Assembly: GCF_000313135.1 (NCBI RefSeq)
Contig: NW_004457654.1
Location: 380,210 to 444,209, forward strand
Reading direction: 5' to 3'
Source: Acanthamoeba castellanii str. Neff
Taxonomy: Eukaryota; Discosea; Longamoebia; Acanthamoebidae
DNA: 64,000 nt
Shown here: piece after piece, positions 24,146 through 33,248 of the stretch
Position numbering within the stretch: position 1 is the stretch's first letter
Layout: each line of letters opens with the position of its first letter
The notes under the pieces: model-generated
What the model saw: the letters and a program-made list of their open reading frames with translations, nothing else
Told to the model about the DNA's origin: nothing
Databases searched by the model: none
Translations under genes and position numbers: made by a program

Positions 24146-24227
24146 GACATTGTGGCCGAGTGGTTAAGGTGCCTCGCTGCTAACGAGGTGGGGTTTCCCC
24201 GCGCAGGTTCGAATCCTGCCAATGTCG
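24146..24227 (+). tRNA. tRNA-Ser (GCT)
   Basis: 82 nt, class II. Acceptor GACATTG pairs with CAATGTC, discriminator G. Anticodon stem CCTCG/CGAGG with loop CTGCTAA, anticodon GCT. Long variable arm around TGGGGTTTCCCCG and B box GGTTCGAATCC. No intron. Confidence 0.95.
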
Positions 24228-24265
24228 ATCTCCCCTTTTGTTTTGGTTTCTATTTTTGTGATTTG

Positions 24266-25108
24266 CTACGTCGCTTGGGGGTGCTGGGGGGTCATGTGCG
24301 TCTGGAACCAGTGCCGCCAGTGCGGGTGGCTAGCATTGGCCAGGAAAACCGCGTCTGACCAAAAACCGATGAAGGTGAACCTGCGCTGCTTGCTGCCGTC
24401 GGGCAACCGCCACTCGAAGACGGCAAATCGCTTGGTGGCATGCGTGTAGTCGATGTCGAGCCCGTAGAAGTCCATGAAGTCCCAGCACGAGGAGGAATCG
24501 GTCATCCGCACCCGCACCACGCCATCGGACCTCGCACGGGCCTTGAACCAGCGAAGCCGCGAGTCTGCCCAGCTCGGTGGGCGCCAGGCCGCGTAGCGCG
24601 CGATCATATCAAGCAGCTCGGCGGGCAGCCTCGACAGCGGGCTGTGTGGTTCCCTGGCCCCAACCCACAGGAGCCGAAGCTCGTCCCAGCCGGCCGGCGC
24701 TATCAGGCCACGCACGACGGCTGTGTCAAACCGGCGAGGGCGCCGCGGGAGGACCTGGAGCAGCTTGGCCTCCTCCACCGTTCTCCGGGTAGCGCCGCAG
24801 TTGCCGCACAAGTGTTCGCGGTGCCCGTGAGGGGCGCCGCACACCACGCACTCCCAGTCGCCCCCGTTTCGCACGCGCACCTTGCCCTTCTGTCTCTTCT
24901 GCTTCTGTAGGTCGGCCAAGTATCAGGAATAGAAGGATGTTGCTGCCCACCATGTATAGCACAAAAGCTGGGGTGTACGCACCGCAAGCGCTCGAGCTTG
25001 CCACTTGAGCGTCTCTTCGTACTCGTCCACCGCACCACGTACGTGCGTGACTTCCATCCTTCGCCGCTTCCGCTTTGCTGCCCCCCCCGGGTTTTTTCCC
25101 TTCTTCAT
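24266..25108 (-). CDS. C2C2 zinc finger protein with F-box-like motif
   Basis: ATG at 25108 (MKKGKNPGGAAKRKRRR) starts a basic exon ending WQARALA. An intron with donor GTGCGTACAC near 24983 joins to KQKRQKGKVRVRN. Then comes a short zinc finger, WECVVCGAPHGHREHLCGNC (Cx2C-x10-Cx2C, RanBP2-type spacing), followed by LSRLPAELLDMIARYAAW, which resembles the start of an F-box. The C-terminal half (SSSCWDFMDFYGLDI and later FTFIGFWSDAVF) is unrecognised. If the F-box-like segment is real, the protein may be an SCF-type adaptor; this is inference. The final 15 or so codons lie inside the repeat shared with the second tRNA cassette, so the end of this gene has been copied to 31250-31300. Confidence 0.65.
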
Positions 25109-25202
25109 GTCTTTCCTGGAAGACCTTCACCTAATCCTTTTGATTCGTTGGGGCAGGTAACGCAAAGATAAGAACCGGTGCTGTACGGGATTGCCCATTC
25201 AT

Positions 25203-27738
25203 TTACAAGGAAAAGCTGGTCTCCTCGTCGGACGAATCCTTGTTGCCCAGCTGGCCGCTGTGGGTGTCGAGCCAGGCCTCGAGCTGACCAGAGGCCGCGA
25301 GCATGAGACCGAGGAAGGGCGGCGAGGGCCGCGTGTGGCGCGTCTTGAACTCGGGGTGGTACTGCACTCCCACATAGTAGGGGTGGCCGCCCTCCGAGCC
25401 GGCGGGAGCGTAGGGCAGCTCCACGATCTCGGCTCGCAGCTTGCTGTCGCCAAAGCCGACGAAGGAGAGGCCCTTCTCCTCGATTCGCGAAATGTAATCA
25501 GGGTTGACCTCGTAGCGGTGACGATGCCTCTCGTCCACCCCATCTGCGCCGCCGTAGAGGCGTCGCACGACGGAGCTCTTGTCCTCCACAAAGTCGGTGC
25601 GGCGCGAGCCCAGTCGCATGGTCGCTCCCATGTGAGTCTGAAGAGTTGTTTCGTGTTAGGAACACCGTGTGCGATATGGTGTGGCATGTTCAGTGCGTGA
25701 TGGTAATTACCTTGGAGCCCTCGGGCATGAAGATGACCACCGGGTGGGTGGCCTGCTCGTTAAACTCAGTGCTGTTGGCATCCTGGAGGCCGACAACGTT
25801 GCGCGCGTACTCAATGACGGCCACCTGCATGCCCAGGCACACGCCCAAGTACGGGACCTACCAACCAGAACGGGAGAAGAGGTGCGTGAATGTGAGGCTG
25901 TGCATCCGAGACGCGAGCAGCAGCGGAAGAGCGGCAGTGGCAGCAGCGCATACCTTGTTGGTGCGGGCGTACTGGGCGGCGAGGATCTTGCCCTCCACGC
26001 CACGGTCGCCAAAACCGCCGGGCACGAGCAGGCCGTGGGCCGCCTTCACCTTGGCCCACGCGTCCTCGTACTCTTGGTGGTGCTCGGTCTGGTCACGCCG
26101 CGATCCAGGAATCATTGATGAGCTGTACTGACGGCGAGTATAATAACAAATAGCATAATAACAATAATAACAAATAACAATACAAATAATAAGAATAAAT
26201 TGAGTGCTCCCGGCCGCACGCACCTTGGCGGCATCCTCGAGATAGAGAGATTCGATCCAATCGATCGCCAGCTTGCGGTGGACGAACTGGGCGGAGTGCT
26301 GGAGCGCGCGGATGACGGACAGGTAGGCGTCGGATAGGTGCGTGTACTTGCCCACTACGGCGATGTGCACGGCCTTGGCCGGGTCTGCCCCGTTGAGGTC
26401 GTCGACCTCCTGCGCGACCCGCTCCCACGAGGTCATCCTGGCCACCTTCCTGGGCGAGTTCAGACCGAACTTGGACAGGATGATGCCGGGCAGACCCTGC
26501 GACATGAGCAACAGCGGCACTCTGCGAAAGCGGCGAAGAAAGAATGAATAAGTGTAAGATCTATTGGATTGGCATAATAAAGAAAACGGCATAACGAGAC
26601 AGGCGCGCACCGGTAGAGGTTGGAAACGTCGTGGACGGAGATGACGGAGTTGGGAGCGACGTGGCAGAAGGAGGCCACCTTGGTGCACACTTCGGGCGCG
26701 ACGGGCACCGAGCTGCGGCACACGATCATGTCAGGCGACAGACCGAGCGCTCGCAATTCGCGCACGGACGCCTGTATGGGGGAGGGTAGCAGTGACCGGC
26801 TGTGTGAGTCATCAACAACAACAACGCCACCTGGTTGTCATGTGCTCACCTGGGTGGGCTTGGTCTTCTGCTCGCCTACGGCGCCGACGACGGGCACCAG
26901 GGACACGTGAATGTTGCAGAAGTTCTCCTTGCCCACGCGCCATTGGAACTGCCGCATGGCCTCGATGAACGGACCGTGCTCGATGTCTCCGACTGCAACC
27001 ACCCGCTCCGGTCAACCAATGTTTGAAGCCACCGGTGGCACAGCTGTGATGTGTAGGAGGGAGGGAGGACGGGAGGCGTACTGGTGCCGCCGAGCTCGAT
27101 GATGCAGATATCGGGAGGAGCGGGGTTCCCGTCAACGCCAATGGAGGCCACACGCTCTACCCACTCCTGGATGGCATCGGTGATGTGGGGCACCACCTGC
27201 ACTGTCTTGCCCAGAAAACCGCCCTTGCGCTCCTGCACCCAATAGAATAGAATGTATTAGCATCGTTATTTATACAAAAAAACGATGGTGGTGTACCTTC
27301 TCAATAACGTGGTGGTAGATCTTGCCAGTGGTAATGTTGTTGTCGCGGTTGAGCGTGAGATCCATGAAGCGCTCGTAGTTGCCCAGATCAAGATCAGCTT
27401 CACCGCCGTCATCAAGAACAAACACCTACAGCACCACGACGTGGCATACGTTCAGCTCACTTTGAAAAATAAAGCGGGACGTATTCAAATCTTTACCGGA
27501 AAATAAAAATAAAAATGATGTTGTTTTTCATCTCAATCTCAAAAGTTGCGGAACGGTCACGCACCTCACCGTGCTCGAACGGGGACATGGTGCCAGCATC
27601 GATGTTGATGTAGGGGTCGATCTTGATCGCAGTAACCCGGAAGCCCAACGAGCGGAGAATGACGCCCGTGGAGCTCGAGATTACGCCCTTGCCCAGACCG
27701 GAGAGAACACCGCCCGTAACCAGCACATACTTGACCAT
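25203..27738 (-). CDS. CTPS: CTP synthase
   Basis: ATG at 27738 ([18 protein letters not shown]), the family N terminus. The synthase domain runs through [69 protein letters not shown] and [30 protein letters not shown] (here [18 protein letters not shown]) links to the glutaminase domain: [16 protein letters not shown], the nucleophile loop YLGVCLGMQ with its Cys, and [10 protein letters not shown] with the catalytic His. It ends SDEETSFSL at TAA 25203-25205. It makes CTP from UTP, ATP and glutamine in the cytosol. About ten introns, one AT-rich at about 26130-26220. Length is near the usual 560-600 residues. The lipin gene in this window also belongs to CTP-dependent lipid synthesis, but the two are not adjacent. 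Confidence 0.95.
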
Positions 27739-28383
27739 GGTGTAAATCTGTGTAGCTCGTCAAGCAATCGAGATGGTTGTGAGATGCTGCTGAAGCTGGC
27801 TGCCTTCCTCCGCTCTGGACAGAGGGAAAGAACAAGTTTGTGCGCTCCGCGCCTTTATGCTCGCCCGGAGTTGACAACAGCCAAGGCGACGCAGAGAAAA
27901 TTTTAGGAAATGCTGATGTGTCATTATGCCACACTCCCCTAACCCGGGTGGGTGGTAACGCTACAACGCTATCGAATCGATCTGCCTCAAAACCAAGGCA
28001 TTCGGGCGTTGATCCATCTACCTCTCCCCGTCGAGAGTGAAAGCTGCCAGGAAAATGGACTTTGTTGTTTATTTCATCTCCACGTGAATGCTGAGAGGCA
28101 GGCAGTGTCTGTCACCCGCCTCAAGCCTGCACAAGGAGCTCTAAAGATCGTGCTGTGGCGTCCACGCTCCTCCTGAGAAAGGCTTCAGAGAGAACAATCG
28201 CGAGTTGGGTTGTCGACATAAAATGATAAAAGAAAAAGTCGATTCAAAAATACAGCCCATTTCTTTCTCAAACAATCCCGTACAAACGAACATCCCACAA
28301 CACACAGCGGTCTTAGATCGAACGAACTCGTCGACCGCCTCCTCATCACAAGCTTTCATCAAGTATCTTTCTCGAACATCAAC
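27739..28383. promoter_or_regulatory. Divergent intergenic region, CTP synthase and eIF4E
   Basis: 645 bp between two divergent start codons. It holds no supported gene. A 5' UTR intron of either gene may lie here. No clear TATA box; the sequence is of mixed composition with A-rich parts near 28220-28260. Confidence 0.55.
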
Positions 28384-29916
28384 ATGGAGGTACGCCGCGA
28401 TGGCAGTGGCGCATTTTCCATATATTCCACTTAATCATCATCTTTTCCATCATCTTGCCAAGCACCAGTGTTTTCTCCTTCTCCGCTGAGGTGGATACAG
28501 CGGAGAAGGTGACTTCTTTTTATATCAAGCCGCACTTGATGTGCAGCAGCATCTCCTCTGCGGCGGCTAAATTGATCGCTAATGCTCCGTATTTATAGAC
28601 TGAAAACAAGCCCGTGGAGCAGCAGATCGACAACGTAGCGACCAACCTGAGCGAGCTCAAGGTTTCGACTGAAGGAGGAGAGGAGAAGACCCAACCCTCA
28701 GATGAGGGACGGCCAAGCACCAAGCCAGCCAGCGGTGAGACCACCGATGCGGCTGATGCTGGCGCTGAGCAATCGACAGAGGCCGAGGCCGCAACCACAG
28801 ATGAGGCTGGAGGGCTTCTGCCCTCGCCTGCCCCAGCGCAGGATCCCTCGGCCTACGCTGCGGACCCCACCAATTTCGAAATCAAACATCCCCTGCAGAA
28901 TCGGTGGAGCCTCTGGTACGATAACCCGAGGAAGAGAACCTCTGCCGACACCTGGGGCAACCACCTCAAGCACGTTGTTGAATTCGATACGGTACGTGGA
29001 CCCCTTACCAGTGCCGAATCAGCCCATCCGCTGCCTCTACTTTCCAATCTCCTTCGGGCAAACTTCTCTGAATTTCCTCATTTCTTGTAACTTCTTACTA
29101 ACACTTTGCCCCCCCCCATTGCATCCTCTCGTGTAGGTCGAAGATTTTTGGAGGTACGTCATTGCTACGCCTTTATGAGGCCTTTGTGCTGTAGATGAGA
29201 GGCAAGGCCTCGCTGCCGCTATGTTAACGCCTCTATTTCGTGCAGACTCTACAACAACGTGATGCCTGCGAGCCGCCTGGAGCATGGCAGCAACTACCAT
29301 CTGTTCAAGGCCGGCATCGAGCCCAAGTGGGAGGACGCCGCCAACACCAGGGGAGGCCAGTGGGTGGTGACCTTCAGCAACAAGCAGAGGAAGGAGAAAC
29401 TGGACAAGCTCTGGCTTTACACGGTGCGCATTCTCTTCCGCTGTGTTGTTAGCATGCATTTTCAACACTAATGATCCTTGCGCAACCCCTCTCCTGCCCC
29501 CAGATCCTTGCCTGCATCGGTGAGGCGTTCGAGGAGGAAGAGGAGGTGTGCGGTTGTGTTGTGAGCATCAGAAAGGCTCAGGACAGAATTGCCATCTGGA
29601 CGAGGACTGCCTCCAAGGAGGCGGCTGTGAGGTCGATCGGGTACGCACGCATTTGCATTCTCAATGCTCTGTGGTTGCTTTGTGGCTTCTCCTCGTCCTC
29701 TCTTTTGTGCGTGTTCTTGTGCCTTCTGGGTTGGCGAGGCTGTGTTGAGGCGGTGGTTGCTCATCCCATTTCCTCTCCTGTCGTGCTGTGCCAAACAGAA
29801 TGCAGCTCAAGCGTACGCTGGAGATGCCCGCCGGCTCGGTTGTGGGGTACCAGGTGCACTCCGATTCCATGAAGACGCAGTCTTCGTCTTCCGCCAAGTA
29901 CCGCTACGAAGTGTAG
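28384..29916 (+). CDS. EIF4E: Eukaryotic translation initiation factor 4E (cap-binding protein)
   Basis: ATG at 28384; exon 1 codes only Met-Glu, then donor GTACGC at 28390 and acceptor at about 28600 joining to TENKPVEQQIDNVATNL. The N-terminal region of about 90 residues is acidic and Ala/Ser/Thr rich. The core follows eIF4E order: HPLQNRWSLWYDNP, TWGNHLKHVVEFDTVEDFW, RLYNNVMPASRLEHGSNYHL, KAGIEPKWEDAANTRGGQWV, LWLYTILACIGEAFEEEEE, CGCVVSIRKAQDRIAIWT. The Trp in TWGNHL and the Trp-Glu of PKWED sit where the two cap-stacking Trp and the guanine-binding Glu are in the family; DTVEDFW is the 4G/4E-BP contact. It ends SSSAKYRYEV at TAG 29914-29916. Four further introns. Intron 1 contains a perfect hairpin (28477-28509). 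Confidence 0.95.
28477..28509. repeat. Perfect inverted repeat in eIF4E intron 1
   Basis: Arms CCTTCTCCGCTG and CAGCGGAGAAGG pair perfectly over 12 bp around a 9-nt loop. It lies in the middle of the 5' intron, about 90 bp before the acceptor. Confidence 0.9.
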
Positions 29917-30267
29917 CCGCCCGACTGCTCAGACCCGCCCCTTCTCCTTTGCGTTCTCCTTCACTCTTCTCGTTCCCTTCTGTTTGTGTGCTTCTTCGAC
30001 TCCTCCCTCTTCCTCTCCTTCTGCCAAGGTGTTATATTTATTCACGTGAGCCAGTAAATGAATTGCCCAAGATGCGCCAAATTGGAGATGAGGGGTCTTT
30101 TCGCTTGATGGGAACAATAAATCAAAAAACAAGTTTTTGTAATTTGTGTTTTAATTGGCTCTCTCCGCCGGAAGGAAGGTAGAGGAGCACGAGAGTTTGG
30201 ACAGAGAATGGGGATGATGGGATAACAAAGAGCTTTATAAGCTTCGCTGTGATCGACGATTGGCAGC

Positions 30268-30850
30268 TTACTTGGCCTTGCCGGGGAGCTTGGCCTTCTT
30301 GGTACCGCGCACCTTCTTGGCTCGGTTCTTCCTTTCCTTCCTCTGCTTCCTCGTGGAGGCCTCCCTGGTGGCAAGACCGTTCTGCACATGGCGACAACGT
30401 GGTGAGAATGGAGATCTGGGAGATGAAAGCGGAAAGAGAATGGTGATAGCCTACCCTGACGAGGCGGTACTTGGGCTCGAACTTCTTGGCAACGGTGAGG
30501 TTGTCGTAGATGAGACCGAAGCCGGAGCTCTTGCCGCCACCGAACTGGGTCTTGAAGCCGAAGAGGAACACAGCCTGGGCATCCTTGACCTTGTACATCT
30601 TACCGATCTTCTCCTTGAGCTCAGCCTTGGAGACGTTGGGGCGACCCTGGTGGATCACATCGATGATCTATAGCGACAATTGAGCAGAACCTCGTTAGCC
30701 TTGGCTCCATCTCAACTTGAATTTGGGGATGCGGCATCAAATGGGCAACAATCAACAGCGGAGATCAAGGCGGGGGGCACGTACGAACTGCTTCCTCTGG
30801 AGGAGGCGGTTGTTCATGAACTTCCTGGTACGGATGGTGCACTCAGCCAT
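30268..30850 (-). CDS. RPS24: Small ribosomal subunit protein eS24
   Basis: ATG at 30850 ([20 protein letters not shown]), the typical eS24 N terminus. Exon 2 gives [53 protein letters not shown] and [11 protein letters not shown]. The last exon gives [19 protein letters not shown] and a basic end LPGKAK before TAA 30268-30270. Two introns, at about 30667-30780 and 30378-30455. Length is about 130 residues, as usual. It is convergent with eIF4E, leaving about 350 bp between the stop codons. Confidence 0.96.
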
Positions 30851-31249
30851 GACGGAGAAGGGGGGATGCCGATGCAAGAGAGGGAGAAAGAAAAAAGGAC
30901 CACACTCGTCGCTCTCCCTACGCTTTAACCGGGAATTAGGGTTATTTGTCTTTTAAGAAGGCTATTCCACGCCACATTTCCGAACGGAAACAAGGAAACG
31001 GTAGGGGAAATGGACCTGTATTCCGAGATGGCACACAACGATGCCATGGTGGAACGCGAGTAGAGGATTCGTTTCGCTAATCGCTCATGAGTACTCACCA
31101 AACGAGCCAGTCTCAACAAGTGTTGCAATTAGTTTCTCATCTTTACTTCAAGTTTTTACAAGTTCTAGATTAATTTATTTTTGTGACAGGCTATTGATTT
31201 GTGATTCAGCGCCTTTCATATTCACCGCTCACTGGTGAAGTGGCTGAGG
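30851..31249. other. Spacer upstream of eS24, no gene seen
   Basis: About 400 bp holding the presumed eS24 promoter; AT content rises to the right. Nothing else supported. Confidence 0.6.
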
Positions 31250-31336
31250 ACTTGTTCCAGACGCACATGACCCCCACCAGCACCCCCAAGCGACGTAGCA
31301 AATCACAAAAATAGAAACCAAAACAAAAGAGGAGAT

Positions 31337-31418
31337 CGACATTGGCAGGATTCGAACCTGCGCGGGGAAACCCCACCTCGTTAGCAGCGAGGCACCTTAA
31401 CCACTCGGCCACAATGTC
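31337..31418 (-). tRNA. tRNA-Ser (GCT)
   Basis: 82 nt, reverse-strand copy of the tRNA at 24146-24227 with the same stems, anticodon GCT and discriminator G. Confidence 0.95.
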
Positions 31419-31504
31419 TTACGCTTGCACATTCGGCCGTCCGCCGCCCGGCCCACCCAGGTCGCTCGGTGCACCGCAACAGGAGGCGGTCGGCCAAAAA
31501 GATA

Positions 31505-31575
31505 TGCATCCGCCGGGAATTGAACCCGGGTCTCCCGCGTGGCAGGCGGAAATCTTGCCACTGGACCACGGATGC
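31505..31575 (-). tRNA. tRNA-Gly (GCC)
   Basis: 71 nt, reverse-strand copy of the tRNA at 23948-24018 with the same anticodon GCC and discriminator A. Confidence 0.95.
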
Positions 31576-31635
31576 TTGTTCTTCTTGCGAAGGATGAGCC
31601 CGCATCATGAAAATCGTCATTGGATTACACACGCC

Positions 31636-32546
31636 TTTGAGCTTTGGCAATTTTAGCGCACTTGCCCAATGCCTTACTGCGTTCTCTCTTTCAAGACAGC
31701 GTGCTATTCTTTTGGTAAATTTTTTCTTCATCTGGGTGCCATGGCCCCACCATGTTTGTCAAGGGGGTTTTGTGGTCAAATTAGCAAATTGGTTACAAAT
31801 TCCTCTGTACAGAGATTTTTTTCTCTTTTTCTGCCTTCATGAAAAAGGTACACTGTCCTTTTCATGAACACCATGTTAATCACTTGGAACAAACCTTCAA
31901 ACTCACACTCATGATTGCAAATGGAGGGAACCTCAAGATCCATCAAATGGACATTGAGCTACAGACCCCCATAAGCTGCTCAACAAGTTGTTGGCATAGA
32001 ACTTGTGGTCTTTTGAAATGAGAGATCACAAAATTGTGTGAGATTTGACATTTTTGATTTATGGGGCAGTTTTGAAGATGTGGATCTGCATGTGTGAAAT
32101 TGACATGCCAAACCACTGCTGATAAGTGTTATTGAGGGTCTTGGGATGAAAAAGATTTCTTAAAAACTTGGAATGTGTGGAGTTAAAAGTGATTTTATCA
32201 GTGTGAGATGGAGCTTTGTTGTGGTGAAATTTTATCTGTGGGAATCTGTGCCAATTCAGCACAAATGTGAATTCCTTAATCAGTGGCCATCATGCCACTC
32301 TCACATCCAGTTCATGGTCAACCTCACACCATATTCAGTCAGTTGCACACATGGACTGAACTTCATTCTTGATGGAGGGAATGAAAGCAAAGGCAAGGTG
32401 CATCTTGAGCAAAACAAGGTAGGTTCAGATTTTCTGGATTGTAAGTGTATGGTTTTACAATTTTTGTTGTCATGTACATGTCACATGCAACTCACCCTGC
32501 CATCTTGAAATATGCTAGCCATGGCCAACAAGGAACTGTTGAAGCT
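31636..32546. other. AT-rich gene-free island between inverted tRNA cassettes
   Basis: About 900 bp clearly richer in A and T than the rest of the window. No intact gene and no convincing splice pattern. A short possible copia-type remnant lies at 31885-31962. The island forms the loop between two inverted cassette copies. Confidence 0.6.
31885..31962 (+). mobile_element. Possible remnant of a Ty1/copia reverse transcriptase
   Basis: The plus frame reads LEQTFKLTLMIANGG followed by NLKIHQMDIE. The second part resembles the copia reverse transcriptase block ahead of the first catalytic Asp (IHQMDV-type). The frame loses similarity immediately afterwards, no LTRs are seen, and no other pol domain is recognised, so this would be a short dead fragment. 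Similarity could also be chance. Confidence 0.3.
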
Positions 32547-32558
32547 CCGGCAGAACAA

Positions 32559-32629
32559 GCATCCGTGGTCCAGTGGCAAGATTTCCGCCTGCCACGCGGG
32601 AGACCCGGGTTCAATTCCCGGCGGATGCA
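32559..32629 (+). tRNA. tRNA-Gly (GCC)
   Basis: 71 nt; same sequence, anticodon GCC and discriminator A as the copy at 23948-24018. Confidence 0.95.
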
Positions 32630-32715
32630 TATCTTTTTGGCCGACCGCCTCCTGTTGCGGTGCACCGAGCGACCTGGGTGGGCCGGGCGGCGGACGGCCG
32701 AATGTGCAAGCGTAA

Positions 32716-32797
32716 GACATTGTGGCCGAGTGGTTAAGGTGCCTCGCTGCTAACGAGGTGGGGTTTCCCCGCGCAGGTTCGAATCCTGCCAATGTCG
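32716..32797 (+). tRNA. tRNA-Ser (GCT)
   Basis: 82 nt; same class II fold, anticodon GCT and discriminator G as the copy at 24146-24227. Confidence 0.95.
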
Positions 32798-32825
32798 ATC
32801 TCCCCTTTTGTTTTGGTTTCTATTT

Positions 32826-33248
32826 TACTGCCGCACACATCTTACATCAATCTCCTTGGTAACTGCCTAAAGTTGATCATCCTCATTTGTTGAGCTGTGT
32901 TGCACTGTTGATGGGCTACTGCCACTGCCAAGGACTGTGTTAGGAACCAACCTGGTGAGAATATGACCAACTGAAGGCAGGCATACAGTGATTTGCTCTC
33001 CTTTGTTGATGACTCTGTTGGTTGGGATTCCCATCCACTCTCCCCACCTACCACAAGATGCTGCAACATAGTGTTAGTTCTGGGAGCTACATGGTGGCGT
33101 GTACACATACCCTGATCTCCACCAGACTGTCCCTAAAGGAATGGGTGAATATAATCTTGTTGATGTTCCACCAAAGCCTTAGCACCTCCTGCACTCTGAG
33201 AGTGTAAACATACATATTGTGTAGCCATGCGACTGAAATCAAGGGAGC
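32826..33248. other. Gene-free spacer after tRNA cassette 3
   Basis: About 420 bp of low to moderate GC. Open frames are short and unconvincing. It may contain the 3' UTR of the receptor gene to the right. Confidence 0.55.

Larger units (their letters stand above)
23885..24315 (+). repeat. tRNA-Gly/tRNA-Ser cassette, copy 1
   Basis: Unit: upstream flank, tRNA-Gly, spacer, tRNA-Ser, and a T-rich tail. Copy 2 (31250-31635) repeats it in inverted orientation, including both flanks; copy 3 (32547-32825) repeats the core. Copy 1 carries about 40 extra bases in its spacer around 24052-24092 and several substitutions absent from copies 2 and 3, so it is the most divergent. Confidence 0.9.
31250..31635 (-). 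repeat. tRNA-Gly/tRNA-Ser cassette, copy 2 (inverted)
   Basis: Reverse-oriented copy of the unit at 23885-24315, including the left flank that equals the end of the zinc-finger gene (24240-24315) and the right flank with TTTTCATGATGCGGGCTCAT. The tRNA spacer is identical to that of copy 3 as far as I can read it, and shorter than that of copy 1. Confidence 0.9.
32547..32825 (+). repeat. tRNA-Gly/tRNA-Ser cassette, copy 3
   Basis: Core of the unit from AGAACAAGCATCC before tRNA-Gly to the T-rich tail after tRNA-Ser. It lacks the longer flanks shared by copies 1 and 2. With copy 2 it forms an inverted repeat of about 270-bp arms. Confidence 0.9.

Noticed and set aside
32826..33248. Minus-strand open frame 32842-33108 as a gene
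   Set aside because: It has only 88 residues, no recognisable domain, no splice partners, and composition like the surrounding spacer.
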